A DNA stretch of 64,000 bases, taken from assembly GCF_040712315.1 (NCBI RefSeq), contig NC_134013.1, positions 86,744,001-86,808,000 on the forward strand. Direction: 5' to 3'. This document shows, in pieces, positions 32,490-45,033 of the stretch (positions are counted from its first letter, which is position 1; every line of letters starts with the position of its first letter). A model generated the notes under the pieces. The model was not told the origin of the DNA and searched no databases. It saw only the letters and a list, made by a program, of their open reading frames with translations. The position numbers and the translations under genes are program-made. Origin of the DNA: Castanea sativa. Lineage: Eukaryota; Streptophyta; Magnoliopsida; Fagales; Fagaceae.

Positions 32490-35400
32490 CTTTTATTATA
32501 TAGTATATGATATATATGAAACAAAAATGCTATTATTAGGAATCATTTACCAATGATACTTTTTTTATATAGAAGAAATATTTCAAACTTTTATTAAAAA
32601 AAAAAATCATAATATGCAAGAAGTACATTAAAGAGGTGTGGAGGAACAACTTCTATCCACACTAAAAGACCACCAACATATCTCACATGTTAAAAGAGAC
32701 CAAGCTTGGTTTCAAATGCAATATAAAAACTAATTAGGCCATAAATATTTCGGATGTTTATAAAAACTCTTTTCAGATTCCTTGGCTTGTTATGGAATAA
32801 GAAGTGGTTCATTTATGTCCTTACACATGGCACCATCTTATTGTTGTCTAGAAGTGTTTTTCTAAATAGATGGGAATAATTAAATTGATACATTTAAAAA
32901 AAATTAAAGAACCAAAAATCTAACCCTTAAAATGACATAATCAAAATCAAATAGATCCCATGATTCAGGTACAAAAACACAATTTACCCAAAATAATATT
33001 TCAAGTTTTTGGAGGGATCTCTCTCACACGCACACGTGTATATATAACTCAACTTTGGGGCCTCTCCTTTTTTTGGTGGTTCCACCACAGAGAGTATGGA
33101 AGACTCAGAAAACTTGTTTGGGGTGATCTTTAATACGTGGTGGTGGAGCTACACGTTTGAGAGACTACTTTTTGGGCACCAAGGGGTGATGCCTAAATAA
33201 AGGGACGGAGCTAGGTGGGCCCAAGGGGCCTTGGGCTCCTAATGTTAAAAGAGAAAATGTATATATAGGTATACCTTTTACAATTTTACATCGATTTTAT
33301 TGTAATAGCATTTACATTAATTGTAAAATAGCATAAAACCTTAAATTTGTTCAATTAATCTCAAAATATACTCACATTAGTCTATGTATTATTATGCATA
33401 AATACATTTACACAATTACTATAGCACAATGCACAAATGTATTTTTGTAAATTTACACAATTACTATAACACAAATGTATTTTTGTACAATGATACATAG
33501 ACTAATGTGGGTGTATCTTGGGTTGATTGAACAAATTTACACAATTATTGTTGCTTTGCAAATTAATGTTTTATAAATTATTTAGATTGGGGAAGTAGTT
33601 TTTTTTATTGAGGAAGAGAGATGATTTGAGATAATAATAAAAAATTGATAAGGAAATAATATTATGATGAAATGTAGTGTAAAATAAATGATTTGATGTG
33701 GAGTATTTTAAAAAGTGAGTATATAAATTTTTTTAAAAAAGGTTATTATGCTAAAATAGATAGAAATTTTTGCATGAGCTAATACAAATGTTCTAATATA
33801 GTAAGAAACAATGATGTTTTGTGTCTTTATCTTTGTTAGTAGATAATTGCATTATAATGTATTCTGAATTAATGATTTTATGATAGTATAAAGTCTATAT
33901 AGGTGACACTAAAGCATGGGAATGGACTTTTATGTGTTTTCCTTTTGTCCCGTGTGAATCAATGACTAATTGGTCTATGTGACTAACATCCTCTAATTGT
34001 CTTTCTATGTAAACACTTAACAATATCTGCTTCCTTTTGTTTTGATTCTTCCAACTTTGCAACTTCTTTTTAGAAAAAGACCAATTATAGAAAAGCTATA
34101 AAAATAAAATAAATAAATAAATAAAGCCAAAAAAGAGAGAATCTAGAAGAAACTAAGTCCAAATGATGAAAAATAATAATCTGATATTTTGATAGATTTT
34201 TATTGGTTCTTATTTGAGTCTATTACAGTATTATTTTTCCATTTATATTAATTATTAGTGGATGAAATATTTTGTAGATAGTTTTGTTGTTTTAGAGTTA
34301 TTTAAGAAAATAAAAAGGAGAAAAATAATCTAGAGGCTGATATTTTTGTGGTTTTAATAGTTTGTTAATACTAAATAGATGCTTATTTGAAATTTCAAGA
34401 TTTTCTTTACTTATACTCCGGCCTTCCCTAACTCAAAATTTTGGGTCCGTCTTTGCTTAAATATTTCAAATTTAACGACATTTTTCATAATTTTTTAGAC
34501 AGATTGTGATTAGCTTAAAATAGCAATAATATTTTAGTGAAAATAATGTTGTATATATCACAATCTACTACCTCAATTTTTCTGTGATAACATTCGTTAA
34601 AAATTATAACATTATTGTAAGCTGAATGTGTTTGACTAGCACGCCATGAAGGCAGGAATTCACACTCATTAATACCAGAAATGTCATTGAAGCCTGATAC
34701 GGTAGTTTAAGGGGCTACGGCCCAAATATGTATAATTGATGCCAATATACCACTAGGAGTCTAGGAGCGTGCAGTTTGGTTAGGAAGGTTTTTTCTATTT
34801 TTTTTTTAGTTTGGGAAATCAAACTTTGCTTTAAATAAAAACAGAAGCCAAATCCAACTTTCAGGAACCAAAAATAGGAGATAAAGAAGAATCATTACCA
34901 CAGAAGTTTGGGTTTAGGGGAGAAACAACAACAGAATTAAGTTCCCTTTTAAGTTTTAACCCAAGAAAAAAGGAAAGAAAAGACTCAAGATTTATTTTCA
35001 TTAATGAACTAGATTTGAAAACATTTCTTTAATTCATGATTTCACATGGCACTTCTCCCCTTATCCATGGGCCATGGCACCATAGAAACACGAGTTGAAC
35101 ACACGATTCAACTCTTAAAATCGTGAATTCAACTCACATTTTGCCATAGTTTTACATTCTGATTTAACAGGGAAAGCCAAATTTCACCCAACTGCCTGGG
35201 GAACTGGGATAGGCCACAAATTCAAATCTTCTATAAAAATAAAAAATAAAGAGAGAACGAAACCAGAAAGCAACCGTTAAGTACCAGATAATAATGGCAA
35301 CATATGATATACCTTGTATCTCATACATTTCAATATAATAAAGTTCTCTCTCTTCTTTTTTTTAATTAATGGATATACAAAAGTTAACAATGGCAGCAAA

Positions 35401-35735
35401 TAAAGTCATCGCTACTTTATCAACAAGATATAAGGTAAATAGTTCAATTTGCAATTGAATTTATCGCATGACATTCAACACAATGTCAGATGGAACCACA
35501 ACTTTACATGGATAAATTACACATAGGAAGATCATCATAATTGAAAACAAGAGGAGGATTGAAGGTTATTAGGAAATTAAATCTAAAAATACACATCAAG
35601 GAAAGAACAATAGCCATCTTTCCACCTTTCATCACCCTGGTTAATCTACCAGGCAAGCCATGCAACAATATAAATGAGAAATGTGAGACAATGCAAATGT
35701 GAGAAGTCAAATTCTTTACGTTATTATCTATTTTT
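32490..35735. repeat. Copy C of the triplicated block, joined to the DUF1644 gene
   Basis: The most complete uninterrupted copy, running from atatgaaacaaaaatgctat to the DUF1644 3' flank. It has no B3 gene at its left, unlike A and B. Because it continues straight into the DUF1644 gene, it is the likeliest ancestral location of the block's right part. No gene of its own is seen. Confidence 0.85.
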
Positions 35736-35816
35736 TTTCCCCCTACTGAATATATTATATATACCTATGAAACTTTTTTCCTATTCCTCCCTCCTTTTTC
35801 CCAGTACCATTTTGAT
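35490..35816 (-). other. Probable 3' UTR of the DUF1644 gene
   Basis: Lies directly after the TAG stop (35819-35817) on the minus strand. Up to 35735 it is shared with copy A (14160-14438). The exact poly(A) site cannot be set by eye. Confidence 0.45.
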
Positions 35817-36929
35817 CTACCTCGGACCCATAGTGGCATCTCTACGTCTGCGTCTCCTACCTGATCTTCCTAATAACACTCCACCGCCATGGCGGTGGAG
35901 GCGGCTAACCAGCGACATACCACCACTGCCATCATCATCGCTGTTGTTGTTATCATCTTGATCAGAGGAATCCAACCCAACATCGGGAGAGGGGTGGCGA
36001 ATACCAACAGCATTCTGATCTGATGCATGGTGATGAAACGTCCTCTCAGACTGATGCCTCAGCCGTCTACCATGGTCATTCCCTGACGACGGCCCAAACG
36101 CATGCAATAGAAGAAAGACATTCACCAGATTACTATCAAAGCCCACCTCAAAGCTCCCAGCCCTCTCCGCCATAGCGTTTACATCAAAACCTCCATCCTC
36201 GTCATCTGAATCAAAAGCATTATGATTACTTTCTATTACATAGTCTCCAAAAACCATTGCCCCTGGCATTGTTGACCTTATTGTGCTGATCACGTCATCC
36301 CGCTCTCGCTCCCGCTCAAGCCGTCTCCATTTCTGTTCAAGTATGGGATCCACTTCACGCGGGCGTGCAGAGGGGTGCTCTGCCCTCACATGCTTTCTCA
36401 GCTCCTTGTAATTTCCAAGGAATGAGCAGTTGTCCTGCATGCAGCTTCTCTTTTTCGCATTTAGGTATTCTCGTGCAGGTTCAACCACAGTCCAACCTTT
36501 AACCTGTCCCCTGCAAAGGGGGCAAGCAAGTTCAGTGACTTCACACTTCTCAATGGGCCAACTGGAATCGGGTAACAAAACGGGACTATCGACAGAGCCA
36601 TGCACATGTTGTCCATCATTCGATGAGGTTATTTTGGTATATGCATTCTTGTACTGATCAAGGCAGTTGGAGAACTGAAAGCTAGTTCCACACATGTAGG
36701 GACGGCAACCATTGTCATGTGAGGAGCAAAGGAGAAGAACAGCATTGTGAGGGCACTCCATGCACACAGAACATGTCACATCTTCCAAGTCCTTTTTATC
36801 TAAAGCCTTGGAGCATTTCTTAGGGCACAAGTCCATTGACATATCTGAGTTATAAGAAGGCAGTGGGTATGGAGTTGCCCTGGCTTGTCGGGAAATAATC
36901 CTGCGTCGTCCTCTGCTACCTTTCACCAT
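35817..36929 (-). CDS. DUF1644 family zinc-finger protein
   Basis: Intact single coding exon of 370 residues from ATG at 36929 (MVKGSRGRRR) to TAG at 35817. The frame is open eight codons further up but without an ATG. The family is plant-specific; rice members are stress-responsive, and biochemical function is unsettled. A Cys/His-rich core is visible: C53-x2-C56, C68-x2-H71, C75, C80, then CPLCRG at 136-141. A classic-looking C2H2 finger follows: C163-x4-C168-x11-H180-x4-H185. After it come an acidic stretch (DSDDEDGGFD), a poly-Asn/Asp run and a basic C-terminus with six consecutive arginines. The basic ends and zinc-finger motifs suggest nucleic-acid or protein binding in the nucleus (inference). 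Nearby DNA gives no operon-like context; the 3' UTR is duplicated at 14160. Confidence 0.9.
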   Translation of the reverse strand: MVKGSRGRRRIISRQARATPYPLPSYNSDMSMDLCPKKCSKALDKKDLEDVTCSVCMECPHNAVLLLCSSHDNGCRPYMCGTSFQFSNCLDQYKNAYTKITSSNDGQHVHGSVDSPVLLPDSSWPIEKCEVTELACPLCRGQVKGWTVVEPAREYLNAKKRSCMQDNCSFLGNYKELRKHVRAEHPSARPREVDPILEQKWRRLERERERDDVISTIRSTMPGAMVFGDYVIESNHNAFDSDDEDGGFDVNAMAERAGSFEVGFDSNLVNVFLLLHAFGPSSGNDHGRRLRHQSERTFHHHASDQNAVGIRHPSPDVGLDSSDQDDNNNSDDDGSGGMSLVSRLHRHGGGVLLGRSGRRRRRRDATMGPR

Positions 36930-36942
36930 TTTCAAACTATAC

Positions 36943-39900
36943 CTGACAACCACATCGCCGCTAATTTATTACAATAAAAGTGGCCAAATAATCAGCAAAA
37001 TTTTGTGAATGAATATGCAAAAGAAGTTAAAAGACATTTATAGAAAACAATAGACACAGAAATTATGCAACAGATTAATGCACTTTAATTCCTGTCCCGT
37101 GCATGGTAAGACACTAGCAGCAATCATCTTAATATAACATACATGTCTAATGTAAAATCTTTTCATTTCTCAATACTTTGTAAATATTGCAATTGGACCC
37201 TATATATAGTAACTTCATCTTTAAAATAAAATAAAATGCATTATTAGATATTATAATGGTTTTTGCAAGGCTTCACTGTTGTGGTGTGAATTCATCTAAT
37301 TAATCACATGTGACATGCCTTTCTCACCCAATTTCAAAGCGACAGCTTTCCCATGAGTCACATAAACCACCTCAATTAACATCATAACATCTATGTACAG
37401 GCTTATCCTCAAGTTAATTAACAGAAGTTTCCACTCTTAAAGAGTGGATAAATCATTTGGCCCTAGTTCTGTTGGTTTAAAAAGAGAAAATGTTACGGAT
37501 TTCTGAGAGGTAACTATTAGATAGCAGCAGAAAAATGCCAAGATCTCTTATCCTTCTCTTCTGAAAGACATATCCTCAGCTTCTAAGCTAGAAACCAATT
37601 AATGAAATTAAGATGAGCATAGCACAACAATCAATGTCATTGTAAAAAATGCCAGAGGAAATTCTGAAATTTTACTAAGAAAAAAGTTCCCCAAATGAAT
37701 ATTTTGTTTGCACGTTTGCAAATGGAGCATGCAATTTAAACATTCACAATAGGAGAACCATGCGTTAAAATAATATCACATATATTCAATTTCCTATATT
37801 CAGAATTCCAGAACTCAGCTATCCTAAATTGTGGTCTATTGGAGGAGCACAAAGAACAGATATGTTTAAATTTACAAAGGAAAACAGAAAACATTTATCT
37901 AGACAGATGAATAACAACACTCCAAAGAAACATGCTCTCTTTGGGCTTACCTGAGCATGTCCATGGGATGCATGCTTTCAAATAGCTGAAGAGTTGCAAA
38001 AACAACAAATTAGGAATATCCATAACAGATACTGTTCCTTTCACCTTATATAATGGAGCCATCCTAGCATGACAAACATCAAAGACCATAAATAAGGATG
38101 TAGACACAAAAATTAGGTGCTAGTTCCTAGGCTGCTAAATCTGAAACAGAATTCTACAATCTAGCACAACAAATGCTCCAATATCAGCATCGCCAGGAAT
38201 GCTCACCCGGAATATTCCTATGGTTAATGTTCACATAAAGGTGAAAGAGAAGTTGATAAGTTCTAAGCCTAGCAAAATGTTAAATTCATGAATAAACCAT
38301 GAATAAATGTCCATTACACCATTTTCAACTGCGACCAAACAGCCTATGAACTAGAGTGGTATGCTAGAGGAAATATTTGTCACATCAAACTACATGGATG
38401 AGTGGAAACCATACTTATACAGAATGTATTGGTTATTCACAGTGCTAAGAAAAATCTTACTATGTGTTTAACAGAGACTTTCAAAACTTTGCTTTGTATT
38501 CCACCCCCCCCCCCCTTTTAAATGGAAAATAATTGTTCCCATAGCAATAATAAATTGAAAATTGATTACAAAAATTCACTAGACCAAGAAAAGAAAATAA
38601 GGCCTAGAAGATAAGAGGGGACTATAGGTGACATAACAAGGCATACAGCCCAAGATAATCAGCAAGGCACTAATAGAATAGTAAACTCAAAATATAATTA
38701 CTGGCAACATGCAAAACCAACTCAAATCCCTCAACTGTTTCCTGTTTCTCTATTTACACACATAAACATGACATTTTTTAGTAAGTATGCCACTAGAAAT
38801 TCCAACTTACAAGTCCAGGAATCCACTATCTAGTGTAACTTGGCTCCAACCACTCAACATAGTAGCAACATGCACTTCCCTGCTAATTACACCCCATGAC
38901 AGTCTAAATTCAGCAGACCAACATTATCCATGCACTGACAAAGTGCAAGTTCACCAGTCAACATCCCAGGGAGACACATTTCCTGCTCCAAATGACATAC
39001 AAATTTATAGGCATAAGTCTTAAAAACTTAAATTGCCTATTTATACCACCAGATTGGCAAGCATTTTCCAAGTCTGGGATAACTCCAAGTTCAGACTGGA
39101 CAAGGTATGCAGCATGGCTGCATCCAGATTGACGTGTCCCACTACCAGATCAAAAACACTAAGCTGACTACCTAACAATCCGACCAGTCCAATTTAATAT
39201 CCAATCAGGAGATTAAATTATGAAAACATGTTAATAAACACTCTTCTAGGATGTCTTAGAGATCCTGTTTGTGCATCTTCATTCATAGAATTACTAAACA
39301 TAGGATTTATAACTGAAAGCGTCCAAAATTTATGCCAATCATTAAAAATGTATGACAACTTGATAAAGTAAGAGCACCATGAGACAAGGTAACCTCGGTT
39401 GTTTTTTGAGCATTGTAACATAAAAGGAGGAGGAGAAATCTAATACCACAAAAAATTTAAGTACAAATATAGCAACTCCACCAAGTCATTGACATTGAAC
39501 AAAGCCAAATTATCCAACACCCAAACAAATCATCCAAGGTAAAATGCAATTTCAGAGGCATACCAGAATTGTAAAAATTTTAATAATAACAATAAACAAA
39601 CAGGAAAAAAAAAGAAGTTGTTCTGAATAGAATTCCATGATCCCACCATGTAAGAACTAGCAATCAAATGAGCAGAAGTAATAAATTGATCAAAGAAGCA
39701 AAACCCACTAAATTCTGAGGTGACCCAGTTCCATAATTACAAAGAACAACACAATTCTGAGCATAATTCTTCTGGCTAATCCAGAAATGATATCAAAATT
39801 GAGCAGGAGTAATCAAATTTGATCAAAGAAGCAAAACCCACAAAATTCTGAGGTGACCCATTTCCACAATTACAAAGAACAACATAATTCTGAGCATAAA

Positions 39901-39967
39901 ATTCTTCCGGGAAATCCAGAAATGACATCAAAATTGAAACTTTCAAAACAAAAAAAAAAATACTCAC
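36943..39967 (-). other. Long 5' UTR intron of the DUF1644 gene (predicted)
   Basis: On the minus strand a good donor follows an exon-like end at 39968 (CGAGGCCTG then gtgagta), and an acceptor (ttgtcag) lies 13 bases before the coding ATG. The 3 kb between is AT-rich with no coding frame and has a C run of ~14 near 38503, so it fits a leader intron. A near-direct repeat (attctgaggtgacccagttc at 39712 and gtgacccatttc at about 39852) lies near its 5' end. Prediction only. Confidence 0.5.
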
Positions 39968-40720
39968 CAGGCCTCGAGAAAATCAAGATCGATTGACGAG
40001 TTGATTGCAGAGAGAGAGAGAGAGAGAGAGAGCAAAGCTGGCGTCTGATAATAAAACAATGCAAAGTCTATCAGAGATTTAATACAAATTTGCTTGCAAT
40101 ACAAACAACAAGCTTAGCCAAAGTAACACGCTAAAGAAACAGTGAATTAAATAATTAAAAAAAAATCAATAACTTGATAGGAGTCACATGAAGCTACGAT
40201 TCGTTAGCACATGGCTATGCCTTTTTTATCCACATCTCAGATCCACAGCTTTAAAATATTCATTAAAAAAAAAATTCAAGAGTGAAAGTAAAAGTTAAAG
40301 TGGGACTCTGTTTGGGAGAGAAGAAAACAAGGGAAAATTTCAAAACTTGAAAAACCTAATAATTAGAAAGCAGGGTTGGTACCGGAAATTGCAGTTCAGA
40401 GTGGCGAATCGATCATCGAGGACGAGAGAGAGTTAGGGTTTACAAAAAGCTAGGGGGGGCGAAGAAATCGAGGTTTGAATTAGCGGGACTGAACTTTCTA
40501 CGTTGAAGTAGTAAATTTCAATTTTGGGGGTTTGAGTTTTGAGAAAATTTCAGAGAGAGAGAGAGAGATAGGGAAAAACTATAGGGATTTGGTTATGTGA
40601 TTTTTTTTTTTTTGTTGAGGTTCGAGTCATTTCCACGCTACTGTTTTTAGTCTGTCACTCTTTTCTGTGTGACCTCATAGAGAGAGAGAAGAAGAGAGAG
40701 AGAGAGAGAGAGAGATGGGA
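39968..40720 (-). promoter_or_regulatory. DUF1644 5' leader exon(s) and promoter
   Basis: Contains (AG)n tracts at 40010-40031, 40552-40570 and 40680-40714, which read as CT-rich leader on the gene strand, common in plant promoters and 5' UTRs. A second possible donor (TTCCG then gtacc, near 40382) suggests a further upstream leader exon covering about 40382-40580. No clear TATA box was found. Confidence 0.4.
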
Positions 40721-41214
40721 GGGGTTGTTCACGCGCTGTTGAGCGTGTGGGTGTGACTGACGCTCGATTTTGAATGGTTGTACCTCACGTGGTGTGACGT
40801 GAAAGAGTGTAGTTTTTTGGATACCTTCCTTCCAGTTTCATGGTACTCTCTGGGTAATAACCGAATAAAATATTTTGTGTTGGGAATATCCCAATAGTCT
40901 AAACTTATTAGTTAAAAATTAAAAACTTATTGTTAAAAATATTGTAATAAAATAAATTTTAAAAGTGTAAATAGTACTGTGAGACTTAAATTTACCTTAA
41001 AATTTGTAAGAAAACAAATTTGGTCATACGTGAAAAGTACCATCAGAGCCCACTAAAAAAAGGTGAACACGCAAATCAGACAAAACACCCAATCCAAATG
41101 CACACTAAATTTATTTTTTTATTTTGTTTTTTTTATAAACTAGGGTAGATTGAACTGAGCAAAGAGGGATGGTGAGGGCCAAGGGGGGGTCAATGGAGAA
41201 ATGTAGAGTAGACT
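40721..41214. other. Intergenic spacer left of the composite repeat zone
   Basis: AT-rich apart from a short GC-rich piece at 40721-40800. No gene or defined element is seen. Confidence 0.4.
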
Positions 41215-41239
41215 TGCTTGAAAATAGGCTAATTTTTTG

Positions 41240-42151
41240 CAATTCTACTCTACTCCCATCTACTACCCCTCCTTCCTCACAATCCAAATGACCAAGTTTA
41301 GATATCTATGGCTTACGTTAATTTGTTTAAAGTTTTTTGTCTATTTGAGTATTAAAACTAATTTTTTCTATTATATACAATCACTTTTACGAAACACACG
41401 CCAAATCATTTATTATACACCCAAATTTATTTAAATAATCATTTTTTATTCATTTTTTTTTATTATCATGTTTACCTTTACTTGTTATTGAATTCTCTAT
41501 CATCTCTCATCTCTCTTAACTATCACGTTTTCTCTAATCTATCAGCTCTCTTCTCTCCTAACCATGGTTGGACCTCTATGGTCATGGTCGAAGCTAACAT
41601 AACCACCACATAGGCGAACCTATGCTTTTTTTCTTTTCCTGCTGTCATTGCTTCTTCTTCTTTAATTGCTACAACCACTGCTTCTTCTTCTTGCCCGCTT
41701 CTTTTTCTTCTTCTTCTCCTATTTGATGATTCACATGAATTTGTATATTGGTTTGATGATCCATATGGATTTGTATATGAGTTTGATGAGTTTGAGATAT
41801 AGATTTAGGAAAACCATATGGGTTTAATGAGTGTGAGATCTAGATTTACGATGTGTTTGATGAATTTGAATAGCATTTTGTGGAGATTTAAAAGGAGATA
41901 GAGAAGGAAGAGAGTTAGGGGAGAAGAGAGAGGATTTGATGTGAGAAGTGAGAGAAAAAGTATTTAAAAAATAAATACAAAGCTACCGTAAAAGCATCCA
42001 CATAAGTCTTTGTACAATCTTCTAACTATTTTAGCTTAAGATCCCACTTTTTATATTTTACACAATCACTTCTCAAAAACACTCATATCAAATTATCTAT
42101 TATACACTATGTTTTATTAAAACAATCATTTTTATAATTTTTCTTTTCATT

Positions 42152-42216
<65 letters not shown>

Positions 42217-44215
42217 TCTCATCCCCGCCTCTCACTTATCATCTCTCTCTCAACCATCACCGTCATTGCCACCGCTATTGCTCTTCTCCTTCTTCGTCCC
42301 AATGCTCGCTGGCCTTTCACCTCCCTCTTAGCCATTGCCCATTGCTCTTCTTCTTCTTAGCAACATCTTAAACTCAATCAACCTCACTGCCACCAACATC
42401 ACACTGCTTCCAACAACCCAAGCAAGCCCCAGTTGTAGTGACCCACTACCTACACCACCGATCCCTTCCCTCTTGATGTCCCGTTGCCATGGTCTTAACT
42501 TCATTTCATCTGGGTTTTGGTTAATTTTGGGTTTTGATTTCATATGGGTTCTTGCTTGTTCTATAATGAGTTATTGCTAATTTTAGTTTTGGGGAATTTG
42601 TATTTGACCAGTGGTTGAGGCTGGGTCAGGTGATGGTTTTATTGTTGGGTTGGACTAGTAGTTTTGTGCAAAGAGTGGAAGAAGACAAAGGGGAAGAGGA
42701 AATTGAGGAAGAAGATGAATATGTTTGTTAAAAAAAGTGTGAAAAAGTATTAAAAATCCATTTACACATGAATTGTGATAGTGAATATATACATAGTTAC
42801 CGTAGCAGGATTGTTTATTTGCACATCTATACACCTATTGAAGTGGCCAATTTTTGGGCAAAAATGTGTATATTTTACCACTTTTTCTATTTTAGACTCA
42901 CTAGTGTGAGTGCTCTAATTTGTACATTTACACAATTATTGTGGTCAAATCGGCCATTTACCACTTTTCGCATAAATTATTAGCAACATACCACTGTTTG
43001 CATAATAAGTAGCAATATATCACTTTTTTGAAATTTGAGTTCATGAAACTCGAGTTTGGTGTGTAAGTCGAGAATTAAACACTTGAGTTTCATAAAAAAA
43101 CTTGTCATAACATGGATTTTTTTATTGAAAAAATGCCACATGGAACTCAACTTGGTAAACTCGAGTTCCATACTCGAGTTTACCAAGCTCGAGTTCTTTG
43201 TAAATACAAAACTCGAGCTTAAATGCTCTTTTTTTTTTCTTTAATGGTACTCGAGCTTACCAAGCTCTAGTTCCTTGTAATAGCTTAAATGTTCTTTTTT
43301 TTTTTCTTTAATGGAACTCAAGCTTACCAAGCTCAAGTTCCTTGTAATATGGAACTCAAGTTTGATTAGCTCGAGTTCCTTATACTTTTTTTTTTTTGAC
43401 AATCAACAAATAAACATAAACATAAAAATAAGTAGTTTTTTTCATTTGAATGCACAAACATATGTTTTTATTTATTTAATTAAAAGCATTGTAAAATATA
43501 TAAATTTTAATTTCAAAATATGAATTTTTAGGCCACTCATACCCCTTGTTCATTCATTTTTGAAACATTCATCAATTTCTAACTTATCAGAAGTGTTATG
43601 GTCAAATTGGTTAAATTATTTGGGATTACAATGAGAAATTTGAACAACATTGTGTACTAAGAAAAATTTGCTGTTTACACATTATGTTTACTAGTATATT
43701 CAAATCTGCTTACTGTATTCATAAGATCTATTTGCTACATTAATTAAAATTGTTCACTGTTTTTTCATTTAAATTGTTCAATATTTTCTACATAAACCGT
43801 TTCTAGCATTCTACATAAAATTATTTTCTGTTCAACATTATTTAAAAAATTGTTCACTATTTTTCTCCCTCTTTTTGGGCTAGGAGAGGGGATTTGATTT
43901 TGATTCTTCTTATTTTTAAAGTTGGACTTTTTTATTATATTTTTTAGAGAGATTTACTAGGTATGTGTATGGCAACAGATTAAAAACTAGCTTTTTGTTT
44001 TAATTATTCATTGGTCACATGTCCCACACAACTTTTAATCTTAGCTTTATTTCAAATAATCTTACTTTCATCTTTTTTTAAATAAGCTTACTTTTAACTT
44101 TTTTTCTCACATTATGCGTATTAGCAACAAAAAAAAAAAACAATTCTCAAACATAAACTAGATATTAAAAAGAGCACTCAAGTGTGAAATTTGGTATGTG
44201 AAGACCAATGTTTGG
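41240..44215. repeat. Composite direct repeat, unit 1 (~3.0 kb)
   Basis: Colinear with 47722-50525 at high identity. Shared markers include acttttacgaaacacacgcc, tctcctaaccatggttggac, aagctaacataaccaccaca, caacccaagcaagccccagt and the gaactcgag-rich stretch. Unit 1 has a longer (CT)n tract and a few small insertions. Parallel open frames in the two units (for example 42768-42983 and 49146-49361) reflect the duplication, not genes. Confidence 0.85.
42152..42222. repeat. (CT)n microsatellite
   Basis: About 30 CT units within direct repeat unit 1. The matching place in unit 2 (about 48563) has only a few units, so this site is length-variable. Confidence 0.9.
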
Positions 44216-44235
44216 TTGTGCGACGTTTTTCCCTA
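42925..44235. mobile_element. One-armed copy of the foldback element
   Basis: Matches the left arm of the element at 49305-50525 from gtcaaatcggccatttacca onward and includes the gaactcgag palindromes. It is also colinear with the reversed right arm plus loop of that element, and it continues into a gene-like segment at 44236. No second arm follows, so this copy is broken or incomplete. Confidence 0.6.
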
Positions 44236-44477
44236 TCTTGCAGTTGATGTCCATTAAGTTACTCACAAAATCTCCCTTTTGGAAACTCATGATAATTAAT
44301 TGGGCAGGTGCGAGGTTTATATTTGAAAGAATATATGCTCGCAACGTAGGCGACGATGAAGATCCTGATGCAGTTTCAACAGAAATTGACAATTTAATAA
44401 TCCAAGCTGAGAGAGTGTTTTTAGATGACCAAGCAACACAAATCGAACAAAAAAAAAGTGTGAAATTTGGGGACTGA
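44236..44477 (+). pseudogene. Gene-like segment inside the foldback family, unidentified
   Basis: After an acceptor-like atcttgcag comes LMSIKLLTKSPFWKLMIINW, then AGARFIFERIYARNVGDDED, then IDNLIIQAERVFLDDQATQI, ending FGD and TGA at 44475-44477. Acidic and helical in character; family not recognised. The first ~65 bases also form the inner loop of the element at 49305-51830, in the opposite orientation, so the sequence belongs to the element family rather than to the host locus. It could be a captured exon. Confidence 0.35.
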
Positions 44478-44479
44478 AA

Positions 44480-44995
44480 ATGGATTATGGGCCACTATAC
44501 TTGGCCTTGTGATTTAAAATTTTTTCAATAGTCTTGGTTTTTTATTTATTCAAAGTTTCTAAATTGTTTTTACTTTTTTATTATTTTATAAAATTAATTT
44601 TTGTTCACTAAAATTTATTAATATAAAATATCATATATATATATATATATATAAAATTTTCTCATACATTGTAGCACGAGCGAGTAACTAGTTCTATCTT
44701 ATCTTTAATAAATTTGCCAAGCTCCCAACTTGACATATTATTAATTCTTATTTATAACATTCTTAAAATTTAAAATTGAGAAAAAAATGTAGGCATATTA
44801 TGATTAACAAAGTATTAAAAAATAAATATATTTTGTTGGATTACTATTCGGATATCTTATTTAACCTACTCAGAGTGAGGATGCACATATGGAACTTGTT
44901 AATGATGCCAATCCAACTCTCTATGTAGCCCTACCAAATAACCTCTAAACATTGTTTAGAAATTGGAAACAAAATTTGTTTCGAAAGTATTTAAG

Positions 44996-45033
<38 letters not shown>

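Noticed and set aside
36930..36953. Eight-codon N-terminal extension of the DUF1644 frame
   Set aside because: It would need a GTG start and crosses the predicted splice acceptor; the ATG at 36929 is the better start.
42768..42983. 71-codon frame conserved at 42768-42983 and 49146-49361
   Set aside because: Conservation follows from the 2.9 kb direct duplication. The frame spans an element boundary and has no family resemblance.
44208..44477. Possible standalone small gene
   Set aside because: It begins inside the foldback arm and part of it recurs inverted in another element loop, so it is reported as an element-borne fragment, not as a gene.
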